Program-made: the position numbers and the translations under genes
The notes under the pieces: generated by a model
Seen by the model: only the letters and a program-made list of their open reading frames with translations
Databases searched by the model: none
What the model was told of the DNA's origin: nothing
Part shown: piece after piece, positions 9,180 to 18,836 of the stretch
Numbering within the stretch: position 1 is the stretch's first letter
How the letters are laid out: the number at the start of each line of letters is the position of its first letter
NCBI GenBank assembly: GCA_026707585.1
Contig: JAPOWQ010000040.1
Location: 123,151-187,150 of the forward strand
Direction of reading: 5' to 3'
DNA: 64,000 nt
Origin: Chloroflexota bacterium
GTDB lineage: Bacteria > Chloroflexota > UBA11872

Positions 9180-9725
9180 GTGACAGACGACTTTGACGAC
9201 CAGTGCCTTCCGCCTCCTCTGCCACCACCCCTAGTCGTCGCCTACGACCCCACCTGGCCCCAGGCCTTCGAAACCGCCAAAGCCAGAATCCTTGAATCCG
9301 TCGGCCCCCACATTCAATCCGTCCACCACGTCGGCAGCACCTCCGTCCCCGGCCTCGCCGCCAAGCCCATCATCGACATCCTCGTCGGCGTCCACGACTG
9401 GCACGAAGCCCGCGTCACCATCCCACCGCTCGAACGCATCGGCTGGGAATTCCGTGGCCCACGCGGCATCCCCCGCCGCCACTACCTCGTCATACGCCTC
9501 CCCGACGGCCGCCGCACCCACCACCTCCACATGCTGGAACTCACCTCAACCCCCTACGCCGACATGCTCGCCTTCCGAAACCACCTCCGAACCAGCCCTG
9601 CCGCCGCCACCGACTACGCTGCCCTCAAACGCCAGCTCGCCAGCGGCCCCCAACCTCATCCCGGCGCCTACCAACAGTTCAAGGCACCGTTCATCCAGCG
9701 GATCCTTTGCTCCCTTCGAGGATAG
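9180..9725 (+). CDS. GrpB family protein (UPF0157), predicted nucleotidyltransferase
   Basis: 181 residues from a GTG at 9180; an in-frame TTG at 9150 would add ten residues and neither has a clear ribosome binding site. The family signature is plain: VVAYDPTWPQAFETAK at the start, then HVGSTSVPGLAAKPIIDILVGV and, later, HHLHMLE with FRNHLRTSP. GrpB proteins adopt the nucleotidyltransferase-beta fold; the GS motif and the Asp in IIDIL fit a metal/nucleotide site. The physiological substrate of the family is poorly known. Often stand-alone or fused to kinases; here it stands alone between two unrelated genes. Confidence 0.85.
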   Translation: MTDDFDDQCLPPPLPPPLVVAYDPTWPQAFETAKARILESVGPHIQSVHHVGSTSVPGLAAKPIIDILVGVHDWHEARVTIPPLERIGWEFRGPRGIPRRHYLVIRLPDGRRTHHLHMLELTSTPYADMLAFRNHLRTSPAAATDYAALKRQLASGPQPHPGAYQQFKAPFIQRILCSLRG

Positions 9726-9861
9726 GCGCCCTCCACTTCCGCGAGTCATGTGCTTCCGCGCTGCGTGATAATCTCCCCACGCTGTTCGAATCCGAGCCCC
9801 GGTAGCCTTGGCGCTGTCTGTGACGCCGACCTTGGGGCCGGAAATCATGGGAGGCGCGACT

Positions 9862-11481
9862 TTGAGTAACTCATCCAAGGGCATGACTCGCCGGCGACTA
9901 CTGCGTGCGGGCGGAGGTCTCGGCCTCGGTGCCGCCGGCGCCGCTGTGCTCGCCGCCTGTGGCGAGACGCAGATCGTCGAAGTCGAGAAGATCGTCACCC
10001 AGGAAGTAACCGTCGAAAAGGTCGTCACGCAGGAAGTCCCGGTCGACAGAGTCGTCGAAAAGATCGTGACCCAGGAGGTCGCGGTCGAGGTTGAGAAGGT
10101 CGTCGAGGTCGAAAGGGTCGTCGAGAAGGTCGTCGAGGTCGAAGCCGCCCCGGCCCCCGTCTCACAGACCTTCGCCTTCGGTACCGACCACACCTCCGGC
10201 CCGCGTGGTGCCGCCATGCAGTGGGCCCTTGACCGCTTTGAGCAGGTCTCGCCCCACCTCAACGTCAAGTTCGTGGCTGCGCCCACTGGTACTGACGAGG
10301 TCTACGGCGTGCAGTTCGCCTCCGGGAGTCAGCCCGAGGTCGCCCTGATGACCGGCTGGTTCGCCGCCGGCTGGTACGCGGCCGGCGCCTTCGTCCAGGT
10401 CGACGACTTGCTCACCAAGCGCGACGACTTCAGTCCGGACGACTTCTTCTACTACCCCGACACGGCCACGCCCAACTTCCAGCACACGCGGCACGATCCG
10501 CGAAGCGGAATGCGCGGGCCGTCCTTCGGCATGAACTTCCAGGGCAACATCGAAACCCTGGCCATCAACCTCGATATGGCCGAGTCCCTGGGCATCCCCC
10601 AGCCGACCGCCGGCAGCTTCGGGGCCTTCGCCGAGTTCCAGGACGCCCTTCGCATGGCCACCGACCCCGACACCAACACCTTCGGGATCCGGCCAACCGG
10701 CTACTGGTTCAGCCTCTTCGCCTCCATCGGCTTTTCCCACGCCACGGATCCACAGCTCATGTGGTACAGCCAGGACGCGACCCGGTCCACCTTCGCCGAC
10801 TCCGGCGCCGACATCGGCATGCGCACGCTGGCCGATTGGCAGCTGATCGACAAGGTCATCCAGCCCAGCGAGATGAACAAGGAACTGTCCGGCGAGTTCG
10901 GCGACCCGTTCTCCGCCGGCAAGAACCTGTTCCGCCAGAGCAACGGCCCGTTCGGATCGCAGGTAGGGCGCATCAAGGACCGCTTCCGCTGGGCCTTGTC
11001 GCCGCTTCCTGAGGGTCCCGACGGCCAGCCCGTGCTCCAGCAGTTCAGCGACCAGCCGCACTTGATCACGGCTACCGCCGAAACGCGTGGCAACACCGAA
11101 GGCGCCGTGGAGTGGCTCTCGTTCCTCTCGGGCACCGAGGTCCAGACCCGAATCGCCGTGGACCGTGGCTCGGTCGTCGTTCGCAAGGACGCCGCGGAGT
11201 CGCCCGAAATGGCGGCCGGACCGCCCGAAAACCACGCCCAGTTCGTCGAGTGGCTCAACGTCTCCTCGGCCAACCATCCCCAGTTCATGTTCCCCAGCTA
11301 CATCGAGTGGCACGTCAACAGCCACAGCTCCGCCATTGCCAACCGCGTCTGGCTCGGCGAGCTGACCGTCGACGAAGCCATCCCCATGATGTACGAGGCT
11401 GGCGACGCCATCCTGGCCGAGAACGCCGAGCGCTACGCCGAGCTTCAGGCCTACGTGGGCGCGCGTCCGAACCCCCTCTAG
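9862..11481 (+). CDS. Sugar ABC transporter substrate-binding lipoprotein with VEKVV-repeat stalk (orphan paralog)
   Basis: 539 residues from a TTG at 9862 that is preceded by GGGAGG with 7-base spacing; an upstream ATG at 9847 and TTG at 9808 are less well placed. The N-terminus MSNSSKGMTRRRLLRAGGGLGLGAAGAAVLAAC is a Tat-like lipoprotein signal. A VEKVV/TQEVPVD repeat stalk follows, then a domain clearly related to the lipoprotein at 5652: both have TDHTSGPRGAA, MSGWFAA/MTGWFAA and GTFGI/NTFGI. No permeases adjoin. The two paralogs probably serve related ligands through a shared distant transporter. A 12-bp hairpin terminator follows. Confidence 0.87.
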   Translation: MSNSSKGMTRRRLLRAGGGLGLGAAGAAVLAACGETQIVEVEKIVTQEVTVEKVVTQEVPVDRVVEKIVTQEVAVEVEKVVEVERVVEKVVEVEAAPAPVSQTFAFGTDHTSGPRGAAMQWALDRFEQVSPHLNVKFVAAPTGTDEVYGVQFASGSQPEVALMTGWFAAGWYAAGAFVQVDDLLTKRDDFSPDDFFYYPDTATPNFQHTRHDPRSGMRGPSFGMNFQGNIETLAINLDMAESLGIPQPTAGSFGAFAEFQDALRMATDPDTNTFGIRPTGYWFSLFASIGFSHATDPQLMWYSQDATRSTFADSGADIGMRTLADWQLIDKVIQPSEMNKELSGEFGDPFSAGKNLFRQSNGPFGSQVGRIKDRFRWALSPLPEGPDGQPVLQQFSDQPHLITATAETRGNTEGAVEWLSFLSGTEVQTRIAVDRGSVVVRKDAAESPEMAAGPPENHAQFVEWLNVSSANHPQFMFPSYIEWHVNSHSSAIANRVWLGELTVDEAIPMMYEAGDAILAENAERYAELQAYVGARPNPL

Positions 11482-11550
11482 GCGGATGTAGCACCCAGCG
11501 TCTTCGCCAGGGCCCGTCCACCCGGCGGCCCACCCCGGCCAGACCCAACC

Positions 11551-11580
11551 AGCGGGCGAGGGCTCACCCCCTCGCCCGCT
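11551..11580. terminator. Bidirectional hairpin terminator
   Basis: A perfect 12-bp inverted repeat (AGCGGGCGAGGG arm) with a 6-base loop between convergent genes ending at 11481 and 11672. No T-tract. Confidence 0.7.
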
Positions 11581-11671
11581 GCGCGTTTCGTTCCTGGTGA
11601 CAATCGTCCGGCCCCGGCGCCATCGCTCTTAGGCCTGTGACGTTCGTTAGGTCGCGGGAGGTCTCGCCTTG

Positions 11672-13000
11672 CTAGCCGCCAAAACTCGCCTTGGATCGAA
11701 TGCCCCGCTGAAACGCCAGGTACTCGTCCTTGGTCATCGGCGCTTCCCACGATGCCAGGATCCCCTGCGCCTCGTCGGCATCGCCGCGCAACAGGTCGAT
11801 GGCCGTCATCGCCAGCGTCTTGCCCGGATTCAGATAGGCCGCCACAGGATCCGCAATCGTCCAGTCCCGGCCGTGCCCTTGACCCGATGCTCCCGCCATC
11901 GACGGCTGCACCGTGGGAACAAGATGACTCACGTCGCCTGTATCGGTGCAGGCCCCACTGTGGCCCCGGTATCCCAGGCACCCTTCGCCAAAGAACCGCT
12001 CGACGTTGGGGGTCATGAGATCCACCAGGGACTGGTGGTTGCGCAGCGGAAGATAGCCGGGATTCGTGTCCACGACGGCGCGTGCGCCGATCGCCATCGC
12101 GCCGGCGCTGACGCAGCGGTCCACTACCTCGCTGGCTTTCTGAATCGCGTCCGCCGTCTTACCTCGGACGTTCATCTCAAGCACCACCTCGGAGGGAACC
12201 ACGTTTACCAGGTCGCCGCCCCGCGAAATGATGTGATGAACGCGCACGCCGTCGTCCTCGCGGAAGATCTCGCGTTGGGCGTCAATGGCGTCCATGGCTA
12301 GCGTCGCCGCCTTCAAGGCATTGACGCCATCCCATGGATTGCCCACATGCGCCGCTTTGCCATGAAACTCGACCGTCTTAGCTATCAGACCGTTCATCGA
12401 CTCCCATATTTCGACCGCCCTTTCGTCGTCCATGGGTGCGCTGGTGTGGATCATCATCGCGAGGTCGACATCGTCGAACTCGCCGAGTCTGATGAGTTCC
12501 GGTTTACCCCCGATGAACTCGATGACACCGTCATCGATGAGCTGCTTGCGAAAGGCCAGCTCCACGAACTCCTCCGCTGGCACGGCAAAGAAGACAATTC
12601 GGCCCGACAGTTCGGATAGGACACGATCGTCCGTCAGTCCTGTGGCGGCGGCCATCAGGCCGGCAATCTGGGCATTGTGGCCGCAGGCATGGGCGGCATG
12701 AGACTCGGAATCCGCGTGCGGGTGCCCGGGTACGACGATTGCGTCAAGCTCGCCCATCAGGCAGACCGTCGGCCCTGGCCGCCCGGTATCCAGGACTGCC
12801 TTCACCCCGGTTACGGCCAGGCCCGCGCGGTGCGGCAATTTCAGTCGTGTAAACCAATCCTGCACTCTGGCTGACGTTGCATGCTCTTTGAATCCAAGCT
12901 CTGGCTCGTGAAGGATCTCCTCCCCGAGCGCGAATAAGGCATCGCGCTCGGCCTCGATGCGATCGTCGACGATTTGCTTGATTCCGTCGATACGGCTCAT
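11672..13000 (-). CDS. M20-family amidohydrolase (M20D type)
   Basis: 442 residues. Metal-binding motifs of the M20 peptidase/aminoacylase family are visible in order: GELDAI (residues ~83-88), HACGHNAQ (~108) and FAVPAEEF with the catalytic/ligand glutamates (~138-144). The N-terminus ALGEEILHEPELGFKEHAT is characteristic of M20D amidohydrolases such as AbgA/AbgB and IAA-amino-acid hydrolases, which cleave N-acyl or N-aroyl amino acids. Closest in style to AbgB-type proteins. Last gene of a six-gene operon, 12 bases downstream of an oxidoreductase, so the substrate is probably an amide-containing compound imported by the ABC system of the operon. Cytoplasmic. Confidence 0.85.
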   Translation of the reverse strand: MSRIDGIKQIVDDRIEAERDALFALGEEILHEPELGFKEHATSARVQDWFTRLKLPHRAGLAVTGVKAVLDTGRPGPTVCLMGELDAIVVPGHPHADSESHAAHACGHNAQIAGLMAAATGLTDDRVLSELSGRIVFFAVPAEEFVELAFRKQLIDDGVIEFIGGKPELIRLGEFDDVDLAMMIHTSAPMDDERAVEIWESMNGLIAKTVEFHGKAAHVGNPWDGVNALKAATLAMDAIDAQREIFREDDGVRVHHIISRGGDLVNVVPSEVVLEMNVRGKTADAIQKASEVVDRCVSAGAMAIGARAVVDTNPGYLPLRNHQSLVDLMTPNVERFFGEGCLGYRGHSGACTDTGDVSHLVPTVQPSMAGASGQGHGRDWTIADPVAAYLNPGKTLAMTAIDLLRGDADEAQGILASWEAPMTKDEYLAFQRGIRSKASFGG

Positions 13001-13012
13001 CTCTGCCTCCGC

Positions 13013-14134
13013 TCATTTGCATGGGCGCCTTGGTTGCGAGGCGCGCTGCGACGACCGCATCCGGTCGTCGCCCTCTCCCGGATCCCCGACTGGCTGTGTT
13101 TGGCGAGACACGGCCGCCGTCCGAACGGCAGCTGTGAACTCAAGCATGCGCGCCCCGGCCTCCGGCTCGCAGGGCGTAGGCGCGCCGCCCTGCGCCGCGC
13201 GGATGAACGCGTCGGCAAGCAGGGCATAAGGGTCCACCATCGCACCGCTGCTGAAATCCACGGTCCAGTCCCGGCTCTCCGGCAGGGGTGGATTCGCGGC
13301 GTGGCACGTGACGGCCGCAGACCCGCTGGCAACCGGCTCGGTTATCAGCCAGCCCGCGCTGCCGTACACCGAAAAAGTCCCGAGCCCCGGATGCTCCGGC
13401 AGGGTGTATCCCGTCAGGAGCGTCCCGAAACCCCCTCCGCTGAGCCGGAACGACACGGCATCCGTGTCATCCACGTCGAACGGTTCGCCATGCACCTTCC
13501 CGGCGAAGGCCGTCACCTCGGTGAATTCTTGGCCGGTCACTGCGCGAATGAGGTCCACCGTGTGGCAGCCCAGGAAATTGAGCCAGCCGCCGCCCCGTGC
13601 ACGCGAGAACAACCAGCCACCGCCAAACGTCCGCCAGCCTTTGACGAGACGGTCACGGGCGACGAATACGGCGTTCACCGCCCACACGTCGCCGATCCGC
13701 CCGCTTCGAACAAGCTCCCCGGCATATCGAAGGTGCGGCGACATGCGGTTGGCGAACGCGCAGACGAATTGCAGGCCGCGCGATCGGGCGGTCGCGGCGA
13801 GCCTTGCCAGATCGCTCGCGGCCACCGCGCCGGGCTTCTCGTACAGGACGTGGCTTCCGGCCTCCAGGGCTACCGCACAGGCGTCGGGCGTCCGCGGCGG
13901 TTCCAGCGTGATCACGGCGACCTCTGGTCGAAACGTCTCGAATAACGCCTCCGGCGAAGGCAATACGGCCGCGAGTCGATCGCCGAACAGCGCACGCGCT
14001 TCCGCCTCGCTTTCGCCGGACGGGTCGCTCAGGTAGACCTTCGCAACATCGTCGCGGGCGGCGAGCCGTGACATCCATCCCGATACGTGCCACGCCGTTG
14101 GCTCAACGATGAGAGCAACAGCAACCGGTTTCAA
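13013..14134 (-). CDS. Gfo/Idh/MocA family NAD(P)-dependent oxidoreductase
   Basis: About 373 residues from a TTG that overlaps the upstream stop as TTGA, with GGGTGG upstream; a TTG four codons earlier is possible. The Rossmann opening is atypical (VAVALIVEPTAWHV rather than GxGxxG), but the family core VAVITLEPPRTPDACAVALEAGSHVLYEKPGA contains the EKP motif that positions the nicotinamide. The C-terminal half has GGGWLNFLGCHTVDLIRAVTG, with the His of the usual catalytic region. Such enzymes oxidise sugar or inositol hydroxyls or reduce keto sugars. The unusual dinucleotide loop suggests altered cofactor handling. Sits between its paralog and the M20 gene in the operon. Confidence 0.82.
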   Translation of the reverse strand: MKPVAVALIVEPTAWHVSGWMSRLAARDDVAKVYLSDPSGESEAEARALFGDRLAAVLPSPEALFETFRPEVAVITLEPPRTPDACAVALEAGSHVLYEKPGAVAASDLARLAATARSRGLQFVCAFANRMSPHLRYAGELVRSGRIGDVWAVNAVFVARDRLVKGWRTFGGGWLFSRARGGGWLNFLGCHTVDLIRAVTGQEFTEVTAFAGKVHGEPFDVDDTDAVSFRLSGGGFGTLLTGYTLPEHPGLGTFSVYGSAGWLITEPVASGSAAVTCHAANPPLPESRDWTVDFSSGAMVDPYALLADAFIRAAQGGAPTPCEPEAGARMLEFTAAVRTAAVSRQTQPVGDPGEGDDRMRSSQRASQPRRPCK

Positions 14135-15300
14135 GCTTCCACCCAACCGCCTACCGGATCGCGTCCCGCGTCGCGCTGCCAGCGGACCAGCGGGTGGCCG
14201 CGGTATTCCTGCGGAAGGTGGACCCGACGCCCGGTCACATGCGACTCCCAGGCGGCAAACACCATCTCCTGAGCCGCCCGCCCCTGCCTGCCGCTGGACG
14301 CGTGGTCCCGATCCTCCCGGATGGCCTCGACCATCTCCCTATACATGCCCACCAGCGGACGGAGCAGAGCCTCGCGTCGATCGATTGGGTGTCCATCGGC
14401 GCCAAACTCCTCGGCGGGTACCGCAATACGCTCGTAGCTGTGCCCCAGGGCCGGGGTCATGTACGGTCCTCGGAATCTCCAGATCGAGTACGGAATCTCG
14501 CCGCGGATGATCACCTGACCTTCGCTGCCGATCAGATCGATACCTGAGCCAAGCCCCTTGAACGGCAGATGCGGCCACTGACCTAGTAGGGATCGAATCA
14601 GCACGCCATTGGCGGCCCCAAATCGAATGTCCGCTTTATCGCCGAGGAGTGGTCCTTCCTCGCGTTGGTCCGGCCGACCTTCGTCGCTGCTGAGGTGAAC
14701 ATCATCCAGGCCGGCCAGCCGGCCGCCGGCAGTAAAGTCGGCCGTGCACCATTCAACATCTCCAACGAAGATGCGAGCCCAATCGAAAAAGTGCGTACCG
14801 ACTTCCATCAGCTCGTAGGCGGCGGTCCGTCCGCTGGTGAAGTGAATCTCGATGGCTATCAGCTCTCCAAACCCCCAGCTTTCCTCCATGAGGGTCTTGG
14901 CCACGGCATTGAATGGGCTGACGCGCCGTTGGTGATTGATCGCCAGCTTCACGCCCGCGTCGTCGCACGCGTCAACCATGCGGTCGCAGTCGCAGAGGGT
15001 CAGCGCCATGGGCTTCTCGCACAGCACGTGCACGCCGGCCTCGGCCGCTTCCAGCGTTGGCTCGACATGATGCGGTCCCTGCGTGGCTACGATCGCCATG
15101 TCCAGGTTGGCTCGGCGGCACATCTCGCCGCAGCTGGCGTACCGATCAAAGGGTCCGTAGCGAGTACTGAACGCCTCGGCCGCCTCCGGGCGAATATCGG
15201 CCACGGCAACGAGGTCTATGTCATCCGCCCACAGCAGAGCCTCCGCATGATTCCCCGCCATCTGGCCGCAGCCCGCAATTCCGACTCGAAACGGCGCCAT
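14131..15300 (-). CDS. Gfo/Idh/MocA family NAD(P)-dependent oxidoreductase
   Basis: 389 residues. N-terminal Rossmann motif VGIAGCGQMAGNHAEALL (GxGxxA type), VADIRPEAAEAF, then the signature VATQGPHHVEPTLEAAEAGVHVLCEKPMALTL with the conserved EKP lysine, followed by a C-terminal alpha/beta domain (MEVGTHFFDWARIFVGD). This is the classic arrangement of inositol 2-dehydrogenase, glucose-fructose oxidoreductase and rhizopine/scyllo-inosamine dehydrogenases; exact substrate unknown. It begins 4 bases after the permease stop and is coupled to the second dehydrogenase by a TTGA overlap. Two successive MocA-type enzymes suggest oxidation followed by epimerisation or reduction of one imported sugar. 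Confidence 0.88.
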   Translation of the reverse strand: MAPFRVGIAGCGQMAGNHAEALLWADDIDLVAVADIRPEAAEAFSTRYGPFDRYASCGEMCRRANLDMAIVATQGPHHVEPTLEAAEAGVHVLCEKPMALTLCDCDRMVDACDDAGVKLAINHQRRVSPFNAVAKTLMEESWGFGELIAIEIHFTSGRTAAYELMEVGTHFFDWARIFVGDVEWCTADFTAGGRLAGLDDVHLSSDEGRPDQREEGPLLGDKADIRFGAANGVLIRSLLGQWPHLPFKGLGSGIDLIGSEGQVIIRGEIPYSIWRFRGPYMTPALGHSYERIAVPAEEFGADGHPIDRREALLRPLVGMYREMVEAIREDRDHASSGRQGRAAQEMVFAAWESHVTGRRVHLPQEYRGHPLVRWQRDAGRDPVGGWVEA

Positions 15301-15304
15301 ACAG

Positions 15305-16219
15305 CTACCCTTTGATTCCGGTTAGCGCCACGCCCCTGATGAACGTGCGCTGCGTAAAGAAAAACACGATCACAATTGGCAGCATGGCCGCTGTTGATGC
15401 GGCCATCATCAACTCCCAAAACGTGCCGCTGTATTGCGACACGAAGAATCGCAGCCCTAACGCTACCGTGAAGTTCTCCATTGAACTCAGGTAGATCAGC
15501 GGATCGAGGAATTCGTTCCAATGCGCAATGAACGCAAACAGGGCAACGGTAGCGACGGCCGGCTTCGAGAGCGGAATTGCAATCTGCCAGAAAATCCGAA
15601 ACGAGTTCGCTCCGTCGATTCGCGCCGCTTCGTCCAGCTCAAGTGGCAGCGTCAAGAAGAACTGGCGAAGCAGAAAGACCGAAAAGGCGCTTCCAAACAG
15701 GCTCGGAACGATCAGCGGGAAGAGTGTGTCGATCCAGCCGATGCTCCGAAATAGCAGGAATGTTGGGAGCAGCGTCACATGTTTGGGAAGCATCATCGTC
15801 GCGAGCACGAGCAGAAACAGGAAACCCCGCCCGCGAAATCTGAATCTCGCGAATCCAAACGCAACCAGAGCTGAACTGAACGTGAGTCCTATGGTTGCTG
15901 TGAACGTGACGATGGCCGTATTCAGGAAGAATCGACCAAACGGCAACGCATTCCAGAAGTCGGGATAGTTCACCCAGTGTATCGGCCAGGGAAATATGAT
16001 GGCTGGAACTGAGAAAATATCCTGGGGCCGCATCAGCGATGAACGTACCATCCACAGAAACGGAATCACAAAGAACGCGCTGCCACCGATTAGGACTACG
16101 TATATGATCGTATATTGAACGACTCGCCAGGTACGGTAGTACTTTGGTCGGATGCGTACCGACTCTTGATCCCGGTGAGGTCCGTCCTGGACGTTCACCG
16201 AACGTGTCTGCACGCTCAC
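15305..16219 (-). CDS. Carbohydrate ABC transporter permease, MalG type
   Basis: 304 residues from a GTG overlapping the upstream stop as GTGA. After a cytoplasmic N-terminus of ~40 residues there are six hydrophobic segments, and the cytoplasmic EAA loop is clear: ELDEAARIDGANSFRIFWQIAIPLSKP. CUT1-family sugar transporters use two such permeases with one external binding protein and usually a shared ATPase. No ATPase gene is in this operon, so a common MsmK/UgpC-type ATPase encoded elsewhere is presumed. Confidence 0.92.
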   Translation of the reverse strand: MSVQTRSVNVQDGPHRDQESVRIRPKYYRTWRVVQYTIIYVVLIGGSAFFVIPFLWMVRSSLMRPQDIFSVPAIIFPWPIHWVNYPDFWNALPFGRFFLNTAIVTFTATIGLTFSSALVAFGFARFRFRGRGFLFLLVLATMMLPKHVTLLPTFLLFRSIGWIDTLFPLIVPSLFGSAFSVFLLRQFFLTLPLELDEAARIDGANSFRIFWQIAIPLSKPAVATVALFAFIAHWNEFLDPLIYLSSMENFTVALGLRFFVSQYSGTFWELMMAASTAAMLPIVIVFFFTQRTFIRGVALTGIKG

Positions 16220-17112
16220 CGTATCTCGCCTTCGTAGTAGACCCAGCGTCGGGCCATCAGAACCTGGGCGATAGTGAAGACCAGCACAATAACGAATAGG
16301 AGCCACGCCAGGGCGGACGCATAGCCGAGCCGTAAGGCCACAAATGCCTTGTTATAGAGATGTAGGACGAAGAATAACGTGGCGTCGCCCGGCCCTCCCG
16401 CGGTGATGATAAAGGCGTTGGTGAAGACTTGGAACGATCCAACGATCTGGATTATTAGAACGAAGAAGATTGCCGGCGTCATCATTGGAATAGTGATGTG
16501 CCACAATCGGCGCGCGCGACCCGCGCCATCGATGGACGCGGACTCATAGAGACTCTCGGGGATTCCCTGTAAGGCGGCCAGGAAAATTACAATAGTGCTC
16601 CCCATACCCCAGAGACTAATGATTATCAGCGCGGGCATCGCGAAGCGCGTGTCCGCCAGCCACTGTGGTCCCTCCAGGCCAAATAGCCCCAGAAAGTTGT
16701 TCAGCAGCCCAAATCGCGAATTGAACACCCACGACCACACAATGGCCGTCGCCACGCTGGCCGTGACTGAAGGCAGGTAATACATCGTTCGAAAGAGCGC
16801 CTGGCCCCAGACCTTCTGGTTGAGCATCAGCGCCACGCCAAAGGCCATCGCCATGCCGAGCGGTATGTGCCCGGCCATGTAATACACCGTGTTCCAGAGG
16901 GACCTCCAGACTTTCGGATCGCCTGCAAACATTTCATCGTAATTTTCGAAACCGATGAACTCCGGGGGTGCCACAAATTCAAAGCGCGTGAAACTGAGCG
17001 CCAGCGATGCAAATGTCGGCCCGACAATGAACAGCACCAGGCCGATCATGAACGGCGAAATGAAAACGTATGGTTCTACGTCACGCCATCGCATGCGCGG
17101 AGGCCGCATCAA
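16216..17112 (-). CDS. Carbohydrate ABC transporter permease, MalF type
   Basis: 298 residues, six predicted membrane segments beginning YVFISPFMIGLVLFIVGPTFASLALSFT. The EAA loop YESASIDGAGRARRLWHITIPMMTP lies around residue 205. This is the larger-subunit type partner of the following permease in a CUT1 sugar importer. It starts about 100 bases after the binding-protein gene, a spacing common where the binding protein is made in excess, and ends with a GTGA overlap with the second permease. Confidence 0.92.
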   Translation of the reverse strand: MMRPPRMRWRDVEPYVFISPFMIGLVLFIVGPTFASLALSFTRFEFVAPPEFIGFENYDEMFAGDPKVWRSLWNTVYYMAGHIPLGMAMAFGVALMLNQKVWGQALFRTMYYLPSVTASVATAIVWSWVFNSRFGLLNNFLGLFGLEGPQWLADTRFAMPALIIISLWGMGSTIVIFLAALQGIPESLYESASIDGAGRARRLWHITIPMMTPAIFFVLIIQIVGSFQVFTNAFIITAGGPGDATLFFVLHLYNKAFVALRLGYASALAWLLFVIVLVFTIAQVLMARRWVYYEGEIR

Positions 17113-17213
17113 GCACCTCGTTCAGTTGAACGGTCGTCACAAGCGTCTGGGTTGGCGCGGCCCGTCGATCGTTACCCACGGTGGGGCTCTCTCGGCGGGC
17201 CGCGCCAGACCGT

Positions 17214-18746
17214 CTACTGCGACAGGATCTGATCTCCGTTCGTGATCATGTTCTCGATGGCCTGGTCCAGCGTCAATTCGCCGGTCAGTGCGGGTGTGAT
17301 GTGATTGCCGATCTCTCGGAACCACTCCAACCAATTGGAAGTCACGTACTTCAAGTCCGTGGCTTCATCACGCGCAACTGGCACTAGGTCAAGCGACGCC
17401 GGCGGAGGATCGCCGGCTAGGTAGTTGTTCAAGAGCGCCTCGCGCGTTCCCGGCGGATAGATCTGGTTGTCGGCGACAAACACAGCCGCATCCTGATCCG
17501 TCAGGAACTTGATCACCGTCCACGTAGCCTCAACTTCGCCCGCCTGGGTGACACCCGACCATGCCACCTGGTTATAGATGTGGCTGCGAATGCCGGTCTG
17601 GGCATTCGTGGGCCGTAGGAAGAGGTCCCAGTCGAACTTGTCGCCGATCTGCGTGCGTCCAAACGGTATGTAGCCGGCGTGTCGATAGAAAAGCCCAACA
17701 GTGCCGGTCGCGAACACCGCGTCCTGGTTGCCCAGGCTCTGATCGCCAACCGGGAACGCGACGTCATGCTTCGTATACATGTCCGTGAGGAACTGCAGTC
17801 CGGCTCTCGCCTCTTCCGTGTCGAGCGTTGTGTGAAGTCCGTCGTCGCTCAGATAGTCGCCGCCCGCGCCCCGCACGAACGAAAGATAGTGCGACTCCCA
17901 ATTCGGCGGCGCGTGATGTCCCCACTCGTTGGTTTCTTGGTCCCGAAGCTGCATCGCGCGTTCCAGGTACTCGTCCCACGTCCAGTCGGCAGTGGGCGCG
18001 GGTACGCCTTTGCGATCCAGCATGGTGATGTTGTAGAAGCCCATTTGCGCGACTTCCAGGAATGGCAGCCCATAGATGGCGGCGCCTTGCTTGAGTCCCG
18101 AAGCGAGCGGATAGTAAATGCCGAGATCAACGCCATCCTTTTCGATAAACGGCGTGAGATCCGTCCATATTTCCTGCGCTTTGAGGATCGTCCAGCCGGC
18201 CGTGTCCTTGATGTTCGGAGGATCGCCGGCCGCTACGCGAATGAAGAATGTATCCGTCGAGTTCGTCGTCGGCTTATGATCCATGATGATGTTCGGGTGA
18301 TGCTCGGCCAGTCGCTCTGACACGTAGAGCATCCATGCCCGGTGCGGCTGACGCCGCGGGATTCCCACGTACGGCGTCATGATCTCGACCCGCTGAAGCT
18401 GCGCCTGCGGTGCCGCCTCCACCACCCGCTCGACGATCTTCTCGACCTCGACCGTCTGGGTCACGACCTTCTCGACCTCGACGACCTTCTCGACCTCAAC
18501 GGTCTTGGTGACGACGCGATCGACCTGCTGGGTCACGACCTTCTCAACCGGGACTTCCCTGACTTCGGTCTCACGGACGATCTTCTCGACCGGAACTTCC
18601 TTGATGACCGTTTCCTTGACCGGAACTTCCCTGGTGACGACCTGGGTCTCGCCACACGCGGCCAGGACGACGGCGGCCGTTCCGCCTCCGAACGCAGCCA
18701 GCGCCCGGCGTCGAGAGATGTTCATCTTGCCTTGCGACTGATCCAT
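17214..18746 (-). CDS. Sugar ABC transporter substrate-binding lipoprotein with VEKVV-repeat stalk
   Basis: 510 residues from the ATG at 18746, which has GGGAGGA 7-8 bases upstream; a longer frame to 18794 lacks such support. MDQSQGKMNISRRRALAAFGGGTAAVVLAAC is a Tat-like lipoprotein signal with lipobox LAAC. The stalk (TREVPVKETVIKEVPVEKIV...VEVEKVVEVEKVVTQTVEVEKIVERVVE) is almost the same as that of the lipoprotein at 5652, while the ligand-binding domain is quite different (family 1 solute-binding type). First gene of the six-gene operon; its own promoter lies 90 bases upstream. It should deliver a sugar or sugar derivative to the two permeases that follow. Confidence 0.9.
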   Translation of the reverse strand: MDQSQGKMNISRRRALAAFGGGTAAVVLAACGETQVVTREVPVKETVIKEVPVEKIVRETEVREVPVEKVVTQQVDRVVTKTVEVEKVVEVEKVVTQTVEVEKIVERVVEAAPQAQLQRVEIMTPYVGIPRRQPHRAWMLYVSERLAEHHPNIIMDHKPTTNSTDTFFIRVAAGDPPNIKDTAGWTILKAQEIWTDLTPFIEKDGVDLGIYYPLASGLKQGAAIYGLPFLEVAQMGFYNITMLDRKGVPAPTADWTWDEYLERAMQLRDQETNEWGHHAPPNWESHYLSFVRGAGGDYLSDDGLHTTLDTEEARAGLQFLTDMYTKHDVAFPVGDQSLGNQDAVFATGTVGLFYRHAGYIPFGRTQIGDKFDWDLFLRPTNAQTGIRSHIYNQVAWSGVTQAGEVEATWTVIKFLTDQDAAVFVADNQIYPPGTREALLNNYLAGDPPPASLDLVPVARDEATDLKYVTSNWLEWFREIGNHITPALTGELTLDQAIENMITNGDQILSQ

Positions 18747-18836
18747 CGCAGTCCTCCCGGCAACCAGAGCGGAGGACCGACACCACACCGGCACAGTCCT
18801 TGATCCGCTGTAGCTATTCGTTAATCATGTGCACGA

